A stretch of DNA of 64,000 bases, taken from positions 62,001 through 126,000 of the forward strand of contig CANMSN010000004.1 of the NCBI GenBank assembly GCA_947500585.1. The letters are read 5' to 3'. A program made the position numbers and the translations under genes. The DNA comes from an uncultured Flavobacteriaceae bacterium (GTDB taxonomy: Bacteria > Bacteroidota > Bacteroidia > Flavobacteriales > Flavobacteriaceae). The stretch's first letter is position 1. Each line of letters starts with the position of its first letter. Below the pieces are notes generated by a model that saw only the letters and a list, made by a program, of their open reading frames with translations, was not told the origin of the DNA and searched no databases. Shown here piece by piece: positions 32,420 to 41,066 of this stretch.

Positions 32420-32911
32420 TTATTTTATACTTTGTTTCATAGCTTCAACAATATTAAATGCAGCAGGACAAATAGCGATATTTTTTAAAGTTAAATTTGA
32501 AATTTGCTGAAACTTTTTTCTATCGGTATGCGGAAATTCTCTACATGCTTTTGGTCTTACCTCGTAGATGGAACAGTAATTATCTGCTCCTAAAAAGGTA
32601 CATGGCACACTTTGTAATACATAATCATTGTCTTCATCAATACGTAAATATTGGTCAATGAATTTCTGTGTTTTCATTTTAAAATGCTTTGCAATTCTAT
32701 CCACATCTTTATCTGTAAATAGCGGGCCTGTGGTTTTACAACAGTTGGCACATTCTAAACAATCGGTGCGTTCAAACTCTTGCTCATGCAATTCTTGCAT
32801 CATGTAATCCAAGTTTTTGGGCGGTTTCTTTTTTAGCTTTGCAAAGAATTTTTTGTTCTCGTTATGCTTATCTTTGGCGAGCTTTGGAAGATTTTTAATG
32901 ATGTCTTGCAT
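32420..32911 (-). CDS. YkgJ family cysteine-cluster protein
   Basis: A 163-residue soluble protein with the YkgJ zinc/iron-chelating signature: CLECANCCKTTGPLFTDKD (about residues 54-72), VPCTFLGADNYCSIYEVRPK and ACREFPHTD. Six to eight conserved cysteines could bind a metal or Fe-S cluster. Function unknown in most bacteria. It is a lone minus-strand gene, separated from its neighbours by repeats on both sides. Confidence 0.9.
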   Translation of the reverse strand: MQDIIKNLPKLAKDKHNENKKFFAKLKKKPPKNLDYMMQELHEQEFERTDCLECANCCKTTGPLFTDKDVDRIAKHFKMKTQKFIDQYLRIDEDNDYVLQSVPCTFLGADNYCSIYEVRPKACREFPHTDRKKFQQISNLTLKNIAICPAAFNIVEAMKQSIK

Positions 32912-33023
32912 GGTGTAAAATTAGACATTTAGATTTATTTGACCTTTTAGATTAGTTAAATTTTTAACTCAGCTATTACAAGGAGCTAAGTTGAAGTACT
33001 TTATAGTTTCAAAACTAAATAAT

Positions 33024-33053
33024 AGATTCCCGCCTACGCGGGAATGACAAAAA
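33024..33053. repeat. dispersed hairpin repeat (TTCCCGCCTACGCGGGAATGACAA)
   Basis: Copy 2 of the hairpin repeat (AGATTCCCGCC and GCGGGAATGACAAAA). It lies immediately before the GTG start of the methyltransferase gene, so it would be in the leader. Confidence 0.7.
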
Positions 33054-33054
33054 C

Positions 33055-33771
33055 GTGAATATGCGAGACCTTTTCGGACAAGCTTTATTAGATTATCAAA
33101 ACAGCGTTTCGACAGGCTCAATGACCGAGGATATTGTAACGTGGACAAACATTTCTGACAAGGATGTTTTGCCGCTCCCCTATTTATTTAGAGATTACAA
33201 AGACATGCCCAAATTAGAACAAAAAGCTTTGAAACTATGCAGAGGCTCCGTTTTAGATGTGGGATGTGGTTCTGGAAGTCATAGTTTATATTTACAGAAA
33301 ACGAGTTTTAATGTTAAAGCCATAGATATTTCAAAAGGAGCTATTGAAGTAGCGCAGAAACGCGGTGTTTTGACTGCCAAAGTATTGAATATTTTAGATG
33401 AAACTGAAACCTTTGATACCATTTTATTATTGATGAATGGTACAGGGATTTTTCAAGAATTAGTTCAAGTTTCAAAATACTTGTCACATTTAAAAAGTTT
33501 ACTAAAACCTAACGGCCAAATTTTAATTGATTCCTCAGATATTAAATATATGTACGAAGATGAAGATGGTGGTTTTTGGATGGATACTAACTCCGACTAT
33601 TACGGAGAACTCGATTATTTTTTAAGTTATAAAGGTGAAAAAGAACTACCTATGAAGTGGTTGTATCTTGACTTTAACACTTTGAAATTAGCTTGTGAAA
33701 CGGTTGGGTTAACCTGTGAATTGGTTTTAGAAGGTGACCATTTTGATTATTTGGCGCAATTGTCATTATAG
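33055..33771 (+). CDS. SAM-dependent methyltransferase
   Basis: A 238-residue class I methyltransferase (GTG start; an ATG lies two codons later). The SAM-binding motif I is VLDVGCGSGSHSLYL (about residues 63-77), followed by the acidic motif II (KAIDISKGAIEVAQKRG) and DTILLLMNGTGIF. Substrate unknown. The N-terminal region (DYQNSVSTGSMTEDIVTW) contains a dispersed repeat in frame (33104-33127). It ends inside the 3' end of the opposite-strand gene at 33747 (25-base overlap). Confidence 0.87.
   Translation: MNMRDLFGQALLDYQNSVSTGSMTEDIVTWTNISDKDVLPLPYLFRDYKDMPKLEQKALKLCRGSVLDVGCGSGSHSLYLQKTSFNVKAIDISKGAIEVAQKRGVLTAKVLNILDETETFDTILLLMNGTGIFQELVQVSKYLSHLKSLLKPNGQILIDSSDIKYMYEDEDGGFWMDTNSDYYGELDYFLSYKGEKELPMKWLYLDFNTLKLACETVGLTCELVLEGDHFDYLAQLSL
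33104..33127 (+). repeat. dispersed repeat inside the methyltransferase coding region
   Basis: GTTTCGACAGGCTCAATGAC matches the core of the intergenic repeat at 36973 (CTTCGACTGCGCTCAGTATGAC). It encodes SVSTGSMT without breaking the frame. Confidence 0.55.
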
Positions 33772-34382
33772 TAATTAACTATTTGAACTAAATCTTCTCT
33801 TTTAAATTCATTGTTTTCAAACTTAGTTATTAAATCTGGGCAATCACTAAAATATTCTGTTGCTCGTTTTTTAAAAGATTTTAATTCAATATAATTGAAG
33901 ATCACCGCTTCTTCATCATCCTTAATCAATAATGATTCTTCAAAAACACTACCTAAACTAGTATTAGTAACTCCTCTTCTAACCAATTTTAAATTACCGT
34001 CTATAACTAATTCAGCAAAACCAAGCTTCACTTTATTTTCATTCTTTTTTTTAATAATTGGAATATAAGTTGCTTTCCTTTTTACTCTTTTCCTTTTTTC
34101 TTTATAATCTAAATGAAAAATAACTGAATCAACTTCTACAGGCGTAAACTTTGTACTTTTTCTCTGTTTTATTTCAACATTTATATATCGCAAATATTCA
34201 TCTGTAAATAATGACAAAACCAAATTATTAGGATTTTTTGATTCAAGCATTGTTAACCTAGCTTTTCCTTTTAATTGTGTACTATCAGATAAATAAACTT
34301 CCGCATCGGTCCAATCCCGGTATTGAGCTTCAGCACTAAATGTTAAAAAAAATAATATTAATAAAGGTAAACTCTTCTTCAT
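33747..34382 (-). CDS. secreted protein of unknown function
   Basis: A 211-residue protein with a signal peptide (MKKSLPLLILFFLTFSAEA). The mature part has charged beta-rich stretches (DAEVYLSDSTQLKGKARLTM; KLGFAELVIDGNLKLVRRGV) resembling small flavobacterial exported proteins. I recognise no family. It is convergent with the methyltransferase gene and overlaps its 3' end by 25 bases, an unusual but not rare arrangement. A hairpin repeat separates it from the next minus-strand gene upstream. Confidence 0.7.
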   Translation of the reverse strand: MKKSLPLLILFFLTFSAEAQYRDWTDAEVYLSDSTQLKGKARLTMLESKNPNNLVLSLFTDEYLRYINVEIKQRKSTKFTPVEVDSVIFHLDYKEKRKRVKRKATYIPIIKKKNENKVKLGFAELVIDGNLKLVRRGVTNTSLGSVFEESLLIKDDEEAVIFNYIELKSFKKRATEYFSDCPDLITKFENNEFKREDLVQIVNYYNDNCAK

Positions 34383-34458
34383 TCTTTGTCTTTTGAATAA
34401 ATATAAACTATTAGTTCTAAAAAAATCTCAAATTTTGTTTTTTAACGGATATTTTAAA

Positions 34459-34489
34459 TAGATTCCTGCCTTCGCAGGAATGACAAAAT
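34459..34489. repeat. dispersed hairpin repeat (TTCCTGCCTTCGCAGGAATGACAA)
   Basis: Copy 3 of the hairpin repeat, at the end of the DUF1287 gene; likely also acts as a transcription stop for that gene. Confidence 0.7.
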
Positions 34490-35070
34490 TATTTAATAAA
34501 CCTGTAATGCCCAATTATTTTAAAATCAAACAAACAGTCTTCAAAAACTTGCCCATTACCAATATTATGAACGATTAAAAAGCGTTTACCATCATTTGAT
34601 TTTTTATTTACTACAATACCAATGTGAGTTATAGCGCCTCCTAAATTCCAACATACTATATCTCCAGGAAGATAATCTTTAGGATTATTAGTTATTGCTT
34701 TTTCTGCGCCTTCTCTTTTAAAATAAGTCATTAAGTTTGGCACACGCCTGTGATCAATATTCTTATCAGTGGTTTTTAAACCCCAAATTTTCGGATATAA
34801 ATTAAAATGCGCTTTCATATCTTCATGCACTTCCTTTTGTAAATCAATACCCATTTTCCGAAAAGCTCTTATAATCACATCAGTGCAAACACCTTTATCA
34901 CTCGGTAAATCTCCATTCGGATAATCAATAGAGAAATAACTTGGATCATAAGTTACTTTTTGTTTTGTTAATTCTAATGCAGCATCAGAAAGTGTTAACT
35001 CCTGTATTGCGTTTTGAGAAATACATAAGTTAAAACAGAAAACTAATATTATTAGAAGTTGTTTTTTCAT
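34489..35070 (-). CDS. DUF1287 family secreted protein (NlpC/P60-like fold)
   Basis: A 193-residue exported protein; the ATG at 35070 is preferred over the longer frame because it begins the signal peptide (MKKQLLIILVFCFNLCISQN). DUF1287 features are YDPSYFSIDYPNGDLPSDKG, GVCTDVIIRAFRKMG with the candidate catalytic cysteine, LPGDIVCWNLGGAITHIGIV with the histidine, and the closing HYRFIK. The family is related to papain-like NlpC/P60 enzymes that cut peptidoglycan or amide links. The cysteine and histidine are both present. Flanked by hairpin repeats. Confidence 0.88.
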   Translation of the reverse strand: MKKQLLIILVFCFNLCISQNAIQELTLSDAALELTKQKVTYDPSYFSIDYPNGDLPSDKGVCTDVIIRAFRKMGIDLQKEVHEDMKAHFNLYPKIWGLKTTDKNIDHRRVPNLMTYFKREGAEKAITNNPKDYLPGDIVCWNLGGAITHIGIVVNKKSNDGKRFLIVHNIGNGQVFEDCLFDFKIIGHYRFIK

Positions 35071-35170
35071 CAAATAGATTACGTTTCCATTTAAAAGATT
35101 ACTATGTTGCTTTACTTCTTGTAATGACAAATACGATGAGATTTTGAAACGAGTTACGGATGACTATATG

Positions 35171-35200
35171 AGATTCCCGCCTTCGCGGGAATGACAAAAT
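35171..35200. repeat. dispersed hairpin repeat (TTCCCGCCTTCGCGGGAATGACAA)
   Basis: Copy 4 of the hairpin repeat, 9 bases from the stop of the outer-membrane barrel gene on the minus strand. Confidence 0.7.
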
Positions 35201-35208
35201 TAGGCTAC

Positions 35209-36945
35209 TTAGAAATCAAACTTAAACGTTGCGCCAGCTAAAAACTGAATACTCTGTACTGGATAATTTTGCCAACGTTGGTATGCATTGTTCGCAATAT
35301 TATTAGACTTTGCAAATACTGAAATTTGGTCATTTATATGATACCCTACATGTACATTGGCATCAAAATAACTTTCTAAAATTGTTGGTGCAAAATCTGT
35401 AGGTACAAAAACGCCTTCAAGTTCTAAGATATCTTTACGTTCTCCGATATAAAATAGATTAGCACCTGCAAACCAGTGTTCGTCTATTTGATAATCTAAA
35501 AACAACGATCCTTTTACATCAGGTAAATTCCAAGCTTCAGCTTGATTGTCTGTGGAATACGTAAAATATTCTGCTTTTAAGCCTAGTTTGAAATTCCTAT
35601 TTACATCAACATTTATTTCACCCGACACACCAAAAGTATCCACATTATCATAAACAATTCCAAAGGAATTTCCATAGTCATAACTATTTTGTGGTGATAG
35701 ATTTCTAATTGCATTTGTTTTATAAAGTGCCTTATTTCTATCAGCAATATAACTTCCGTTAACGCTATAACTCATATTACTTGACAACTTTCCTTTTAAT
35801 CCTATATATGCATTATACTGTTGGTCTGTTGGTATAATGAATAAGGTTGGTGACACAAACGGATTTTCGGTAGCAAAATCGTAGTAAGAATTCTGAATTA
35901 ATCCACCTTCAATTCCTCCATAAGCAATTAATACATCATTTACTAAACGATACGTAGCGGTAATATTTGGGTAGATATAAAAATTACTATCGCCAGTATC
36001 TCTATCATTTGAATATACTGCTGTAACTCCGAGGTGTAATGTTAAATCATCTTGTTTCATTTCGTAAGTTGGTGAAAGAGCTATCTGAAAATTACCATAA
36101 ATTAATTCATCAGTAGTAAAGTAATTTCTATCAAACGTACCTCCTAAATAATCAATTTTTAAATTGGTAGAAATTTCTTCTCCATTAATAGGCACATCAA
36201 CTTCGGCATTAGCAATGAATCTGTTTTCACCTGAGCCTTGATTATCACCAAAACGTCTGAAAAAGAAGTTTCCTGATTTAATATAGGTGTCTTCAAAACT
36301 AATATCACCACCAAAATGGGCACTGAAAAACGAATGACCAACATCTAAAGTATTTGCAAATGCTTGGTCGTTAGCATAATTTTCAGGTAAACCATACCAA
36401 TTATACTTTTGATGTTGAAAACCAGCTTCAACATTCCAAGCTAAATCTCTTAAACGCGATGAGTAATTCACATTGATTTTGGAGTTTGAAAAGCCATTAT
36501 CTAAAAGAATATCCTCAATACCACCAGCTGATGAATGATGGCTTAAATACCCGCCAACACTTTCATTTCTACTAATAGCATGGTTTAAATATACTTCTCC
36601 TAAAATAGTGGTGTAAGTGCCCACACCAAGTGTTGCATAATTATCAAATAATTTAACAGGTTTTGCCTTTTCTACAACCGCAGCTTTTCCTTTTGCTGGT
36701 GTAAAGGTTGAAGCCACAGGGAAAGAAAAAATATTATACTTTATCTCTTTTTTTGTTTCTGTAGTTTCATCATCTAAAGAAGGAACTTCTTTGACCTTAA
36801 AGGCATCAGATATTGACGGAACATAAGGCTTTACTACGTCTATAACCCCAGTATTTATAGTATCGTTTTTTCTATTTTGAGAAAATCCGAAGCTTACACC
36901 TAATGTGATAAATACAATTAATATTTGTTTTATGTGCTTTCGCAT
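35209..36945 (-). CDS. outer membrane beta-barrel protein, TonB-receptor-like without plug
   Basis: A 578-residue protein with a signal peptide (KHIKQILIVFITLGVSFGFS) and then an 80-residue Pro/Lys-rich linker (VVKPYVPSISDAFKVKEVPS), after which a barrel runs to the C-terminal IQFLAGATFKFDF with terminal phenylalanine. Barrel strands resemble those of TonB-dependent receptors (IDEHWFAGANLFYIGERKD; YHINDQISVFAKSNNIANNA), but no plug domain or TonB box is seen. It is 64 bases after the large TPR gene, with a repeat (36973) between, and forms a pair with it. Function unknown. Confidence 0.82.
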   Translation of the reverse strand: MRKHIKQILIVFITLGVSFGFSQNRKNDTINTGVIDVVKPYVPSISDAFKVKEVPSLDDETTETKKEIKYNIFSFPVASTFTPAKGKAAVVEKAKPVKLFDNYATLGVGTYTTILGEVYLNHAISRNESVGGYLSHHSSAGGIEDILLDNGFSNSKINVNYSSRLRDLAWNVEAGFQHQKYNWYGLPENYANDQAFANTLDVGHSFFSAHFGGDISFEDTYIKSGNFFFRRFGDNQGSGENRFIANAEVDVPINGEEISTNLKIDYLGGTFDRNYFTTDELIYGNFQIALSPTYEMKQDDLTLHLGVTAVYSNDRDTGDSNFYIYPNITATYRLVNDVLIAYGGIEGGLIQNSYYDFATENPFVSPTLFIIPTDQQYNAYIGLKGKLSSNMSYSVNGSYIADRNKALYKTNAIRNLSPQNSYDYGNSFGIVYDNVDTFGVSGEINVDVNRNFKLGLKAEYFTYSTDNQAEAWNLPDVKGSLFLDYQIDEHWFAGANLFYIGERKDILELEGVFVPTDFAPTILESYFDANVHVGYHINDQISVFAKSNNIANNAYQRWQNYPVQSIQFLAGATFKFDF

Positions 36946-36972
36946 ATGTTTTTGTTTACGTTTTTGATTATT

Positions 36973-37002
36973 GAGATACTTCGACTGCGCTCAGTATGAC
37001 AG
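36973..37002. repeat. dispersed repeat (ACTTCGACTGCGCTCAGTATGACA)
   Basis: Intergenic copy of the second repeat family, between the TPR and barrel genes. Its relatives occur in frame inside genes at 28171, 33104 and 63866. Confidence 0.65.
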
Positions 37003-37009
37003 TTTAATT

Positions 37010-40000
37010 TTAATTTCCTTCTGGCTGAATCGATGAATTTGTTTTAGCTTCCTCCCGCTTGATTTTAGTTAACTCTGCTTTAGCTTCATCTACAACATCA
37101 TTAAATGCTGCAAAGTTTTCAATCACACTTTCTAAAATATAAGTAGCTTGAAAGGCATCGCCTAAAGCATGGAAATTCTTTGCCATAAGTACTAAACCTT
37201 TAGCACTAAAATATTTATATCCTGAAAAATCTTTAGCTAATTTTTGAACTGAGGTATTGGATGCTTCATGCAAGCCTTCTTTATTTTTGAAATAGGCATT
37301 ATAATATAAAGCTTCTGCAGCTGCTTCGCCTGTGGCTACTTTTTCAACTTGTGTGAAAGCCGTTTTTGCGCGATCTTCATCACCCATTTTTATAGCTGAA
37401 CGTGCTATAATTATGTAGGCATCACTTTTTATTTTATTATCAATTTTTGAGTTTGTTAGAACTTTTTCTGCATAGGCTATCGCTTCATCATATTGTTTTA
37501 ATTCATAATTGGCTTTCATTAAATTAGATTGTGCAAAAACAATATTCTGAGGAAAATTTGCTTCCTCTTCTAATCTTAATAACAACGGCATAGCAGTATT
37601 CCAATCTTTAGATTCTAAATAAAATTGTGATAACCGTGACAAGGCCTCCTCAGTATATTCATTTCTTGATGCTTCAACAACATATTTGTAATGCGGAGCT
37701 GCGTTTGCTGTTAAATCTTTCTTGTAATATAATTGCGCTACGTAAAAATGAGTTTGTAAAGCATGTAACCCATTTGGGAAATTATTTATATAACCGTTAA
37801 ATTGTTTGATGGCTTTATCTGTATTATTATCCAAATACTGTTTTTCGGCAGCTTCGTAGGTTGCGTTATCTAATTCAGCATCAGTAACTTCAACATAATC
37901 TAAAGTACGAACCCAAGATGCATAATCATCTACACGACCAATATCTATATAAATTAACCGTGCAGTAGAAACGGCTTGAACAGCTTCTGGAGTTCCAGGA
38001 TAATCACTAGCTACTTTTTTAAATTTTGTTAGCGCGCGTTCATTTTCGCTTCCATTATAATACACTAAACCTTGACGTAATAATGCTTTTGGAACAAAAG
38101 AACTCATTTTATACTCGCTACTTAAACGGTTATACATTTGCATTGCTTTTTCCGTTTCGTTTGCTTTTACATACGAATTTCCTAGCTCGTACATGGCATC
38201 ATCACGCAATTTTGAATTAGGATATTTTGAAATAAAATCTTCTAACTCCTTTATTTTTTTGGAAGAATTACCCGTATAACCTGTACTAATTGCTTTTTGA
38301 AAAAACGCATAATCCGATTCTATTTCGTTTAATTTGATAGCTTTTTCGTAAGCATTAATAGCATTTTTATATTCGCTAGACACAAAATGTCCGTCTCCCA
38401 AACGCAAATAAGCATCATTCAATCTTACTTTATCGTCAGTCTTTTTATCAATAAATTGATTGAAATATTGGGTAGCTTGCGGATAGTTTTTTTGTTTAAA
38501 ATACGTGTAAGCTAAATTATAATCTATATTTTCCATTTCTGGAGTTGATGAAGATTCTGGCATTTGCTGAAATTGTTTGAAACCAATTAAAGCATCATCA
38601 TAATTAGTTAAATTATAGTCGGCTTCTGCTTTCCAAAATGTTGCTCTCGCTTTAAATTTTGCATCTCTTTGTTCTTTTAAAGAGGCATCAAAAAGTGATT
38701 CTGCTTCCAAATACTGGCTTTCATTATATAACTCAATTCCTCTGTAAAATGCTACTTTTTGGTAAGCCACTTTATTTTCAAAACTATTTTTACCTTCTAA
38801 TAATTTTAGGGCTTCTTCATAGTTTTTTGAAGTAATGTAAGAATCGATTAAAAGGGTTTCAATTTCTTCTTTATAACCTGTTTCTGGGTATTTATTAAGA
38901 TAACCTGCCAAAACTTGCGGTGCCGATTGATACGGATTACCTATTTCGTAACTAATCTTAGCATAATTTAGCCATGCATCTTCTTGAATTTTTAAATCGA
39001 AATCCATTTGTGAGGCATTTCTAAACGCATTTAAAGCTTCCTGTTTTTTATCAACATTTATGTAGCTTTCGCCTAAGTGATAATAGGCATTTTGAGCAAT
39101 GGAATTTGTGCCACCAACAATTTTATTAAACTCGGAAATGGCATTATCATAATCACCTTGCTTGTAATGTGCATAGCCTAATTGATAATAATCCGTATTA
39201 TTCCATTTACCAGTTCGGTCTCTCTTTCCTTTCTTCCCTTGGTATTCTGTTAAGTATGGAATGGCTTCAGCATATTGCTCTAAATTGAAATAACTTTCTC
39301 CTATAATTTTTGATAGTTCAGAAATTTCAAGTTCATAAATTGTTTGCGATAATCTTTCTTTTGATAATTCAATAGCCTTTTCAAAATTTCCTAATTTAAA
39401 ATTTAAATCGGCTTGATAGTAAGACAATTTCTCTTTGTAACGTTCTTGATTGTTTACTTGCTCGAAATATTCATTGGCTTGATCGTAATCATCACCTTCA
39501 TAAGCCATAAAACCGATGTAATACTTTGCCTGCGAACCATACTCTTGAGAGTTTTCAACCTTACTTAAATATTTTTTAGCATCTTTATATTGCTTTGTTG
39601 TAAATGCCGTATACCCATTATTAAAATAATATTTCTGTTTTTCTTTTTTTCCAAGCGCATTCTCATCCACTTTATCATACCATTTTCTAGCATGAGCATA
39701 TTTACCATTAGTAAAATAATAATCGGCAACATCTACAAATGCTGTGTTTCGTTTGGTACTTGTTGGATATTCTTTTACAAAATCTTCTACCAAACCATCT
39801 GCATTGTGCTGATTTAATCGTACGGCACAATTGGCTATATAATATGCGCAATCTGACTGTAAAATATTTTCATCAGCTGTTTTTTTAACCTGCCTAAATA
39901 ATGATTGCGCTGCTAAATATTGTTGATTATTGTAAAGTGACAAAGCCTTTTGATAATCAACCAAACTACTGGTGTATGTTGCTGATTGTTGGGCTATAAT

Positions 40001-40054
40001 TTGAAAACTAAAACTTATTCCCAGCAATAGGGAAAGTATATTATTTCTAGTCAT
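37010..40054 (-). CDS. large TPR-repeat protein (periplasmic or outer membrane)
   Basis: A 1014-residue protein with a signal peptide (NNILSLLLGISFSFQIIAQQ) and no lipobox. It consists almost wholly of tetratricopeptide repeats from about residue 30 to 990, e.g. FNNGYTAFTTKQYKDAKKYL, QLGYAHYKQGDYDNAISEFN and YELGNSYVKANETEKAMQMY. At this size it could embrace an outer-membrane partner; the barrel gene follows immediately. Similar TPR/barrel pairs are conserved in flavobacteria, I believe. A -7 box (40081) precedes the start by 27-34 bases. Confidence 0.87.
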   Translation of the reverse strand: MTRNNILSLLLGISFSFQIIAQQSATYTSSLVDYQKALSLYNNQQYLAAQSLFRQVKKTADENILQSDCAYYIANCAVRLNQHNADGLVEDFVKEYPTSTKRNTAFVDVADYYFTNGKYAHARKWYDKVDENALGKKEKQKYYFNNGYTAFTTKQYKDAKKYLSKVENSQEYGSQAKYYIGFMAYEGDDYDQANEYFEQVNNQERYKEKLSYYQADLNFKLGNFEKAIELSKERLSQTIYELEISELSKIIGESYFNLEQYAEAIPYLTEYQGKKGKRDRTGKWNNTDYYQLGYAHYKQGDYDNAISEFNKIVGGTNSIAQNAYYHLGESYINVDKKQEALNAFRNASQMDFDLKIQEDAWLNYAKISYEIGNPYQSAPQVLAGYLNKYPETGYKEEIETLLIDSYITSKNYEEALKLLEGKNSFENKVAYQKVAFYRGIELYNESQYLEAESLFDASLKEQRDAKFKARATFWKAEADYNLTNYDDALIGFKQFQQMPESSSTPEMENIDYNLAYTYFKQKNYPQATQYFNQFIDKKTDDKVRLNDAYLRLGDGHFVSSEYKNAINAYEKAIKLNEIESDYAFFQKAISTGYTGNSSKKIKELEDFISKYPNSKLRDDAMYELGNSYVKANETEKAMQMYNRLSSEYKMSSFVPKALLRQGLVYYNGSENERALTKFKKVASDYPGTPEAVQAVSTARLIYIDIGRVDDYASWVRTLDYVEVTDAELDNATYEAAEKQYLDNNTDKAIKQFNGYINNFPNGLHALQTHFYVAQLYYKKDLTANAAPHYKYVVEASRNEYTEEALSRLSQFYLESKDWNTAMPLLLRLEEEANFPQNIVFAQSNLMKANYELKQYDEAIAYAEKVLTNSKIDNKIKSDAYIIIARSAIKMGDEDRAKTAFTQVEKVATGEAAAEALYYNAYFKNKEGLHEASNTSVQKLAKDFSGYKYFSAKGLVLMAKNFHALGDAFQATYILESVIENFAAFNDVVDEAKAELTKIKREEAKTNSSIQPEGN

Positions 40055-40080
40055 TAAAGATTCGTTTTTGATTTGATGTT

Positions 40081-40088
40081 CAAAGATA
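40081..40088 (-). promoter_or_regulatory. -7 promoter box (TATCTTTG on minus strand)
   Basis: Exact TAnnTTTG on the minus strand, 27-34 bases before the start of the large TPR gene. Confidence 0.45.
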
Positions 40089-40141
40089 AATAAAGAATTG
40101 CGCTTTTTAATTGAAAGTTAAAAAATCAAAATGCTTTATTT

Positions 40142-40170
40142 TAGATCCCAAAACTAGTTCGGGATGACAA
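40142..40170. repeat. diverged hairpin repeat (TAGATCCC..GGGATGACAA)
   Basis: Same frame as the other hairpin repeats (TAGAT, CCC, loop, GGGATGACAA) but with a different loop, AAAACTAGTTC. Confidence 0.55.
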
Positions 40171-40380
40171 TTGCAAAATGAAACCTCGATATAAAATATC
40201 TCGGAATTACTTTTCAATTCAATCTAAAATCTATAACGTAATAATCGTGCCATAATTATAAACCGGGTTATTAAATGTTAAATTTCAATAGAAAATAAAG
40301 GAAAGTTTTAAGCGTTAGCTTTTAAGATTTAACTTTTTAGTAATACTTTTACAATACTTAATAAAACTACAGCTATTTTT

Positions 40381-41064
40381 ATGTCTCGACCTATTTTACA
40401 ACTAAAAGACGCATCTATCTATCAAGGGGATAGTTTAGTACTTTCAAACGTAAATGTAGAAATTTACAAAGGTGATTTTGTCTATTTAATTGGGAAAACC
40501 GGAACGGGCAAAAGTAGTTTTATGAAAACGCTTTATGGCGATTTAGCTTTGAAAGATGGAGAAGGACACATAGTAGATTTTGATTTAAAAAACCTGAAAG
40601 AAAAAGATATTCCTTTTTTAAGACGCAAACTAGGTGTTGTTTTTCAAGATTTCAAACTCCTAATTGACAGAACTATAAATGATAATTTACTATTTGTTTT
40701 AAAGGCTACTGGTTGGAAAGACAAAAAAGAAATGGATACTCGTGTTCAGGAAGTTTTAGCTAAAGTAGATATGAAAACTAAGGGTTTTAAATTTCCGCAT
40801 GAGCTTTCTGGAGGTGAACAACAGCGGATAGCCATTGCAAGAGCTTTACTAAACAACCCAGAACTTATTCTTGCAGATGAGCCTACTGGTAACTTAGACC
40901 CACAAACGAGCGTTGAAGTTATGGAAGTTCTCCAAGATATTAATAAAAACGGGAATACCATTTTAATGGCAACACATGATTATGCACTTTTACTTAAATA
41001 CCCAAGTAAGACTTTGAAATGTGATGAGAATGCGGTTTATGAGGTGGTGCAAAGGAAAAATTGA
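40381..41064 (+). CDS. ftsE: cell division ATP-binding protein FtsE
   Basis: A 227-residue ABC ATPase. Walker A is GKTGTGKSS (about residues 38-46), the signature [16 protein letters not shown] (about 140-155) and Walker [14 protein letters not shown]. Length and the sequence [20 protein letters not shown] match FtsE, which with the permease FtsX regulates septal peptidoglycan hydrolysis. No ftsX gene follows; instead a glycosyltransferase begins two bases after the stop. In Bacteroidota ftsE and ftsX are usually separated in this way, as far as I know. Confidence 0.92.
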   Translation: MSRPILQLKDASIYQGDSLVLSNVNVEIYKGDFVYLIGKTGTGKSSFMKTLYGDLALKDGEGHIVDFDLKNLKEKDIPFLRRKLGVVFQDFKLLIDRTINDNLLFVLKATGWKDKKEMDTRVQEVLAKVDMKTKGFKFPHELSGGEQQRIAIARALLNNPELILADEPTGNLDPQTSVEVMEVLQDINKNGNTILMATHDYALLLKYPSKTLKCDENAVYEVVQRKN

Positions 41065-41066
41065 TT

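Larger units (their letters stand above)
40055..40380. other. 326-base intergenic region
   Basis: Divergent promoters for the TPR gene and ftsE. Contains a -7 box for the TPR gene and one diverged hairpin repeat (40142-40170). No further ORF or structure seen. Confidence 0.6.

Noticed and set aside
33747-33771. Overlap of convergent methyltransferase and unknown gene as sign of a wrong gene call
   Set aside because: Both frames have independent support (SAM motif; signal peptide), and a 25-base 3' overlap is tolerable.
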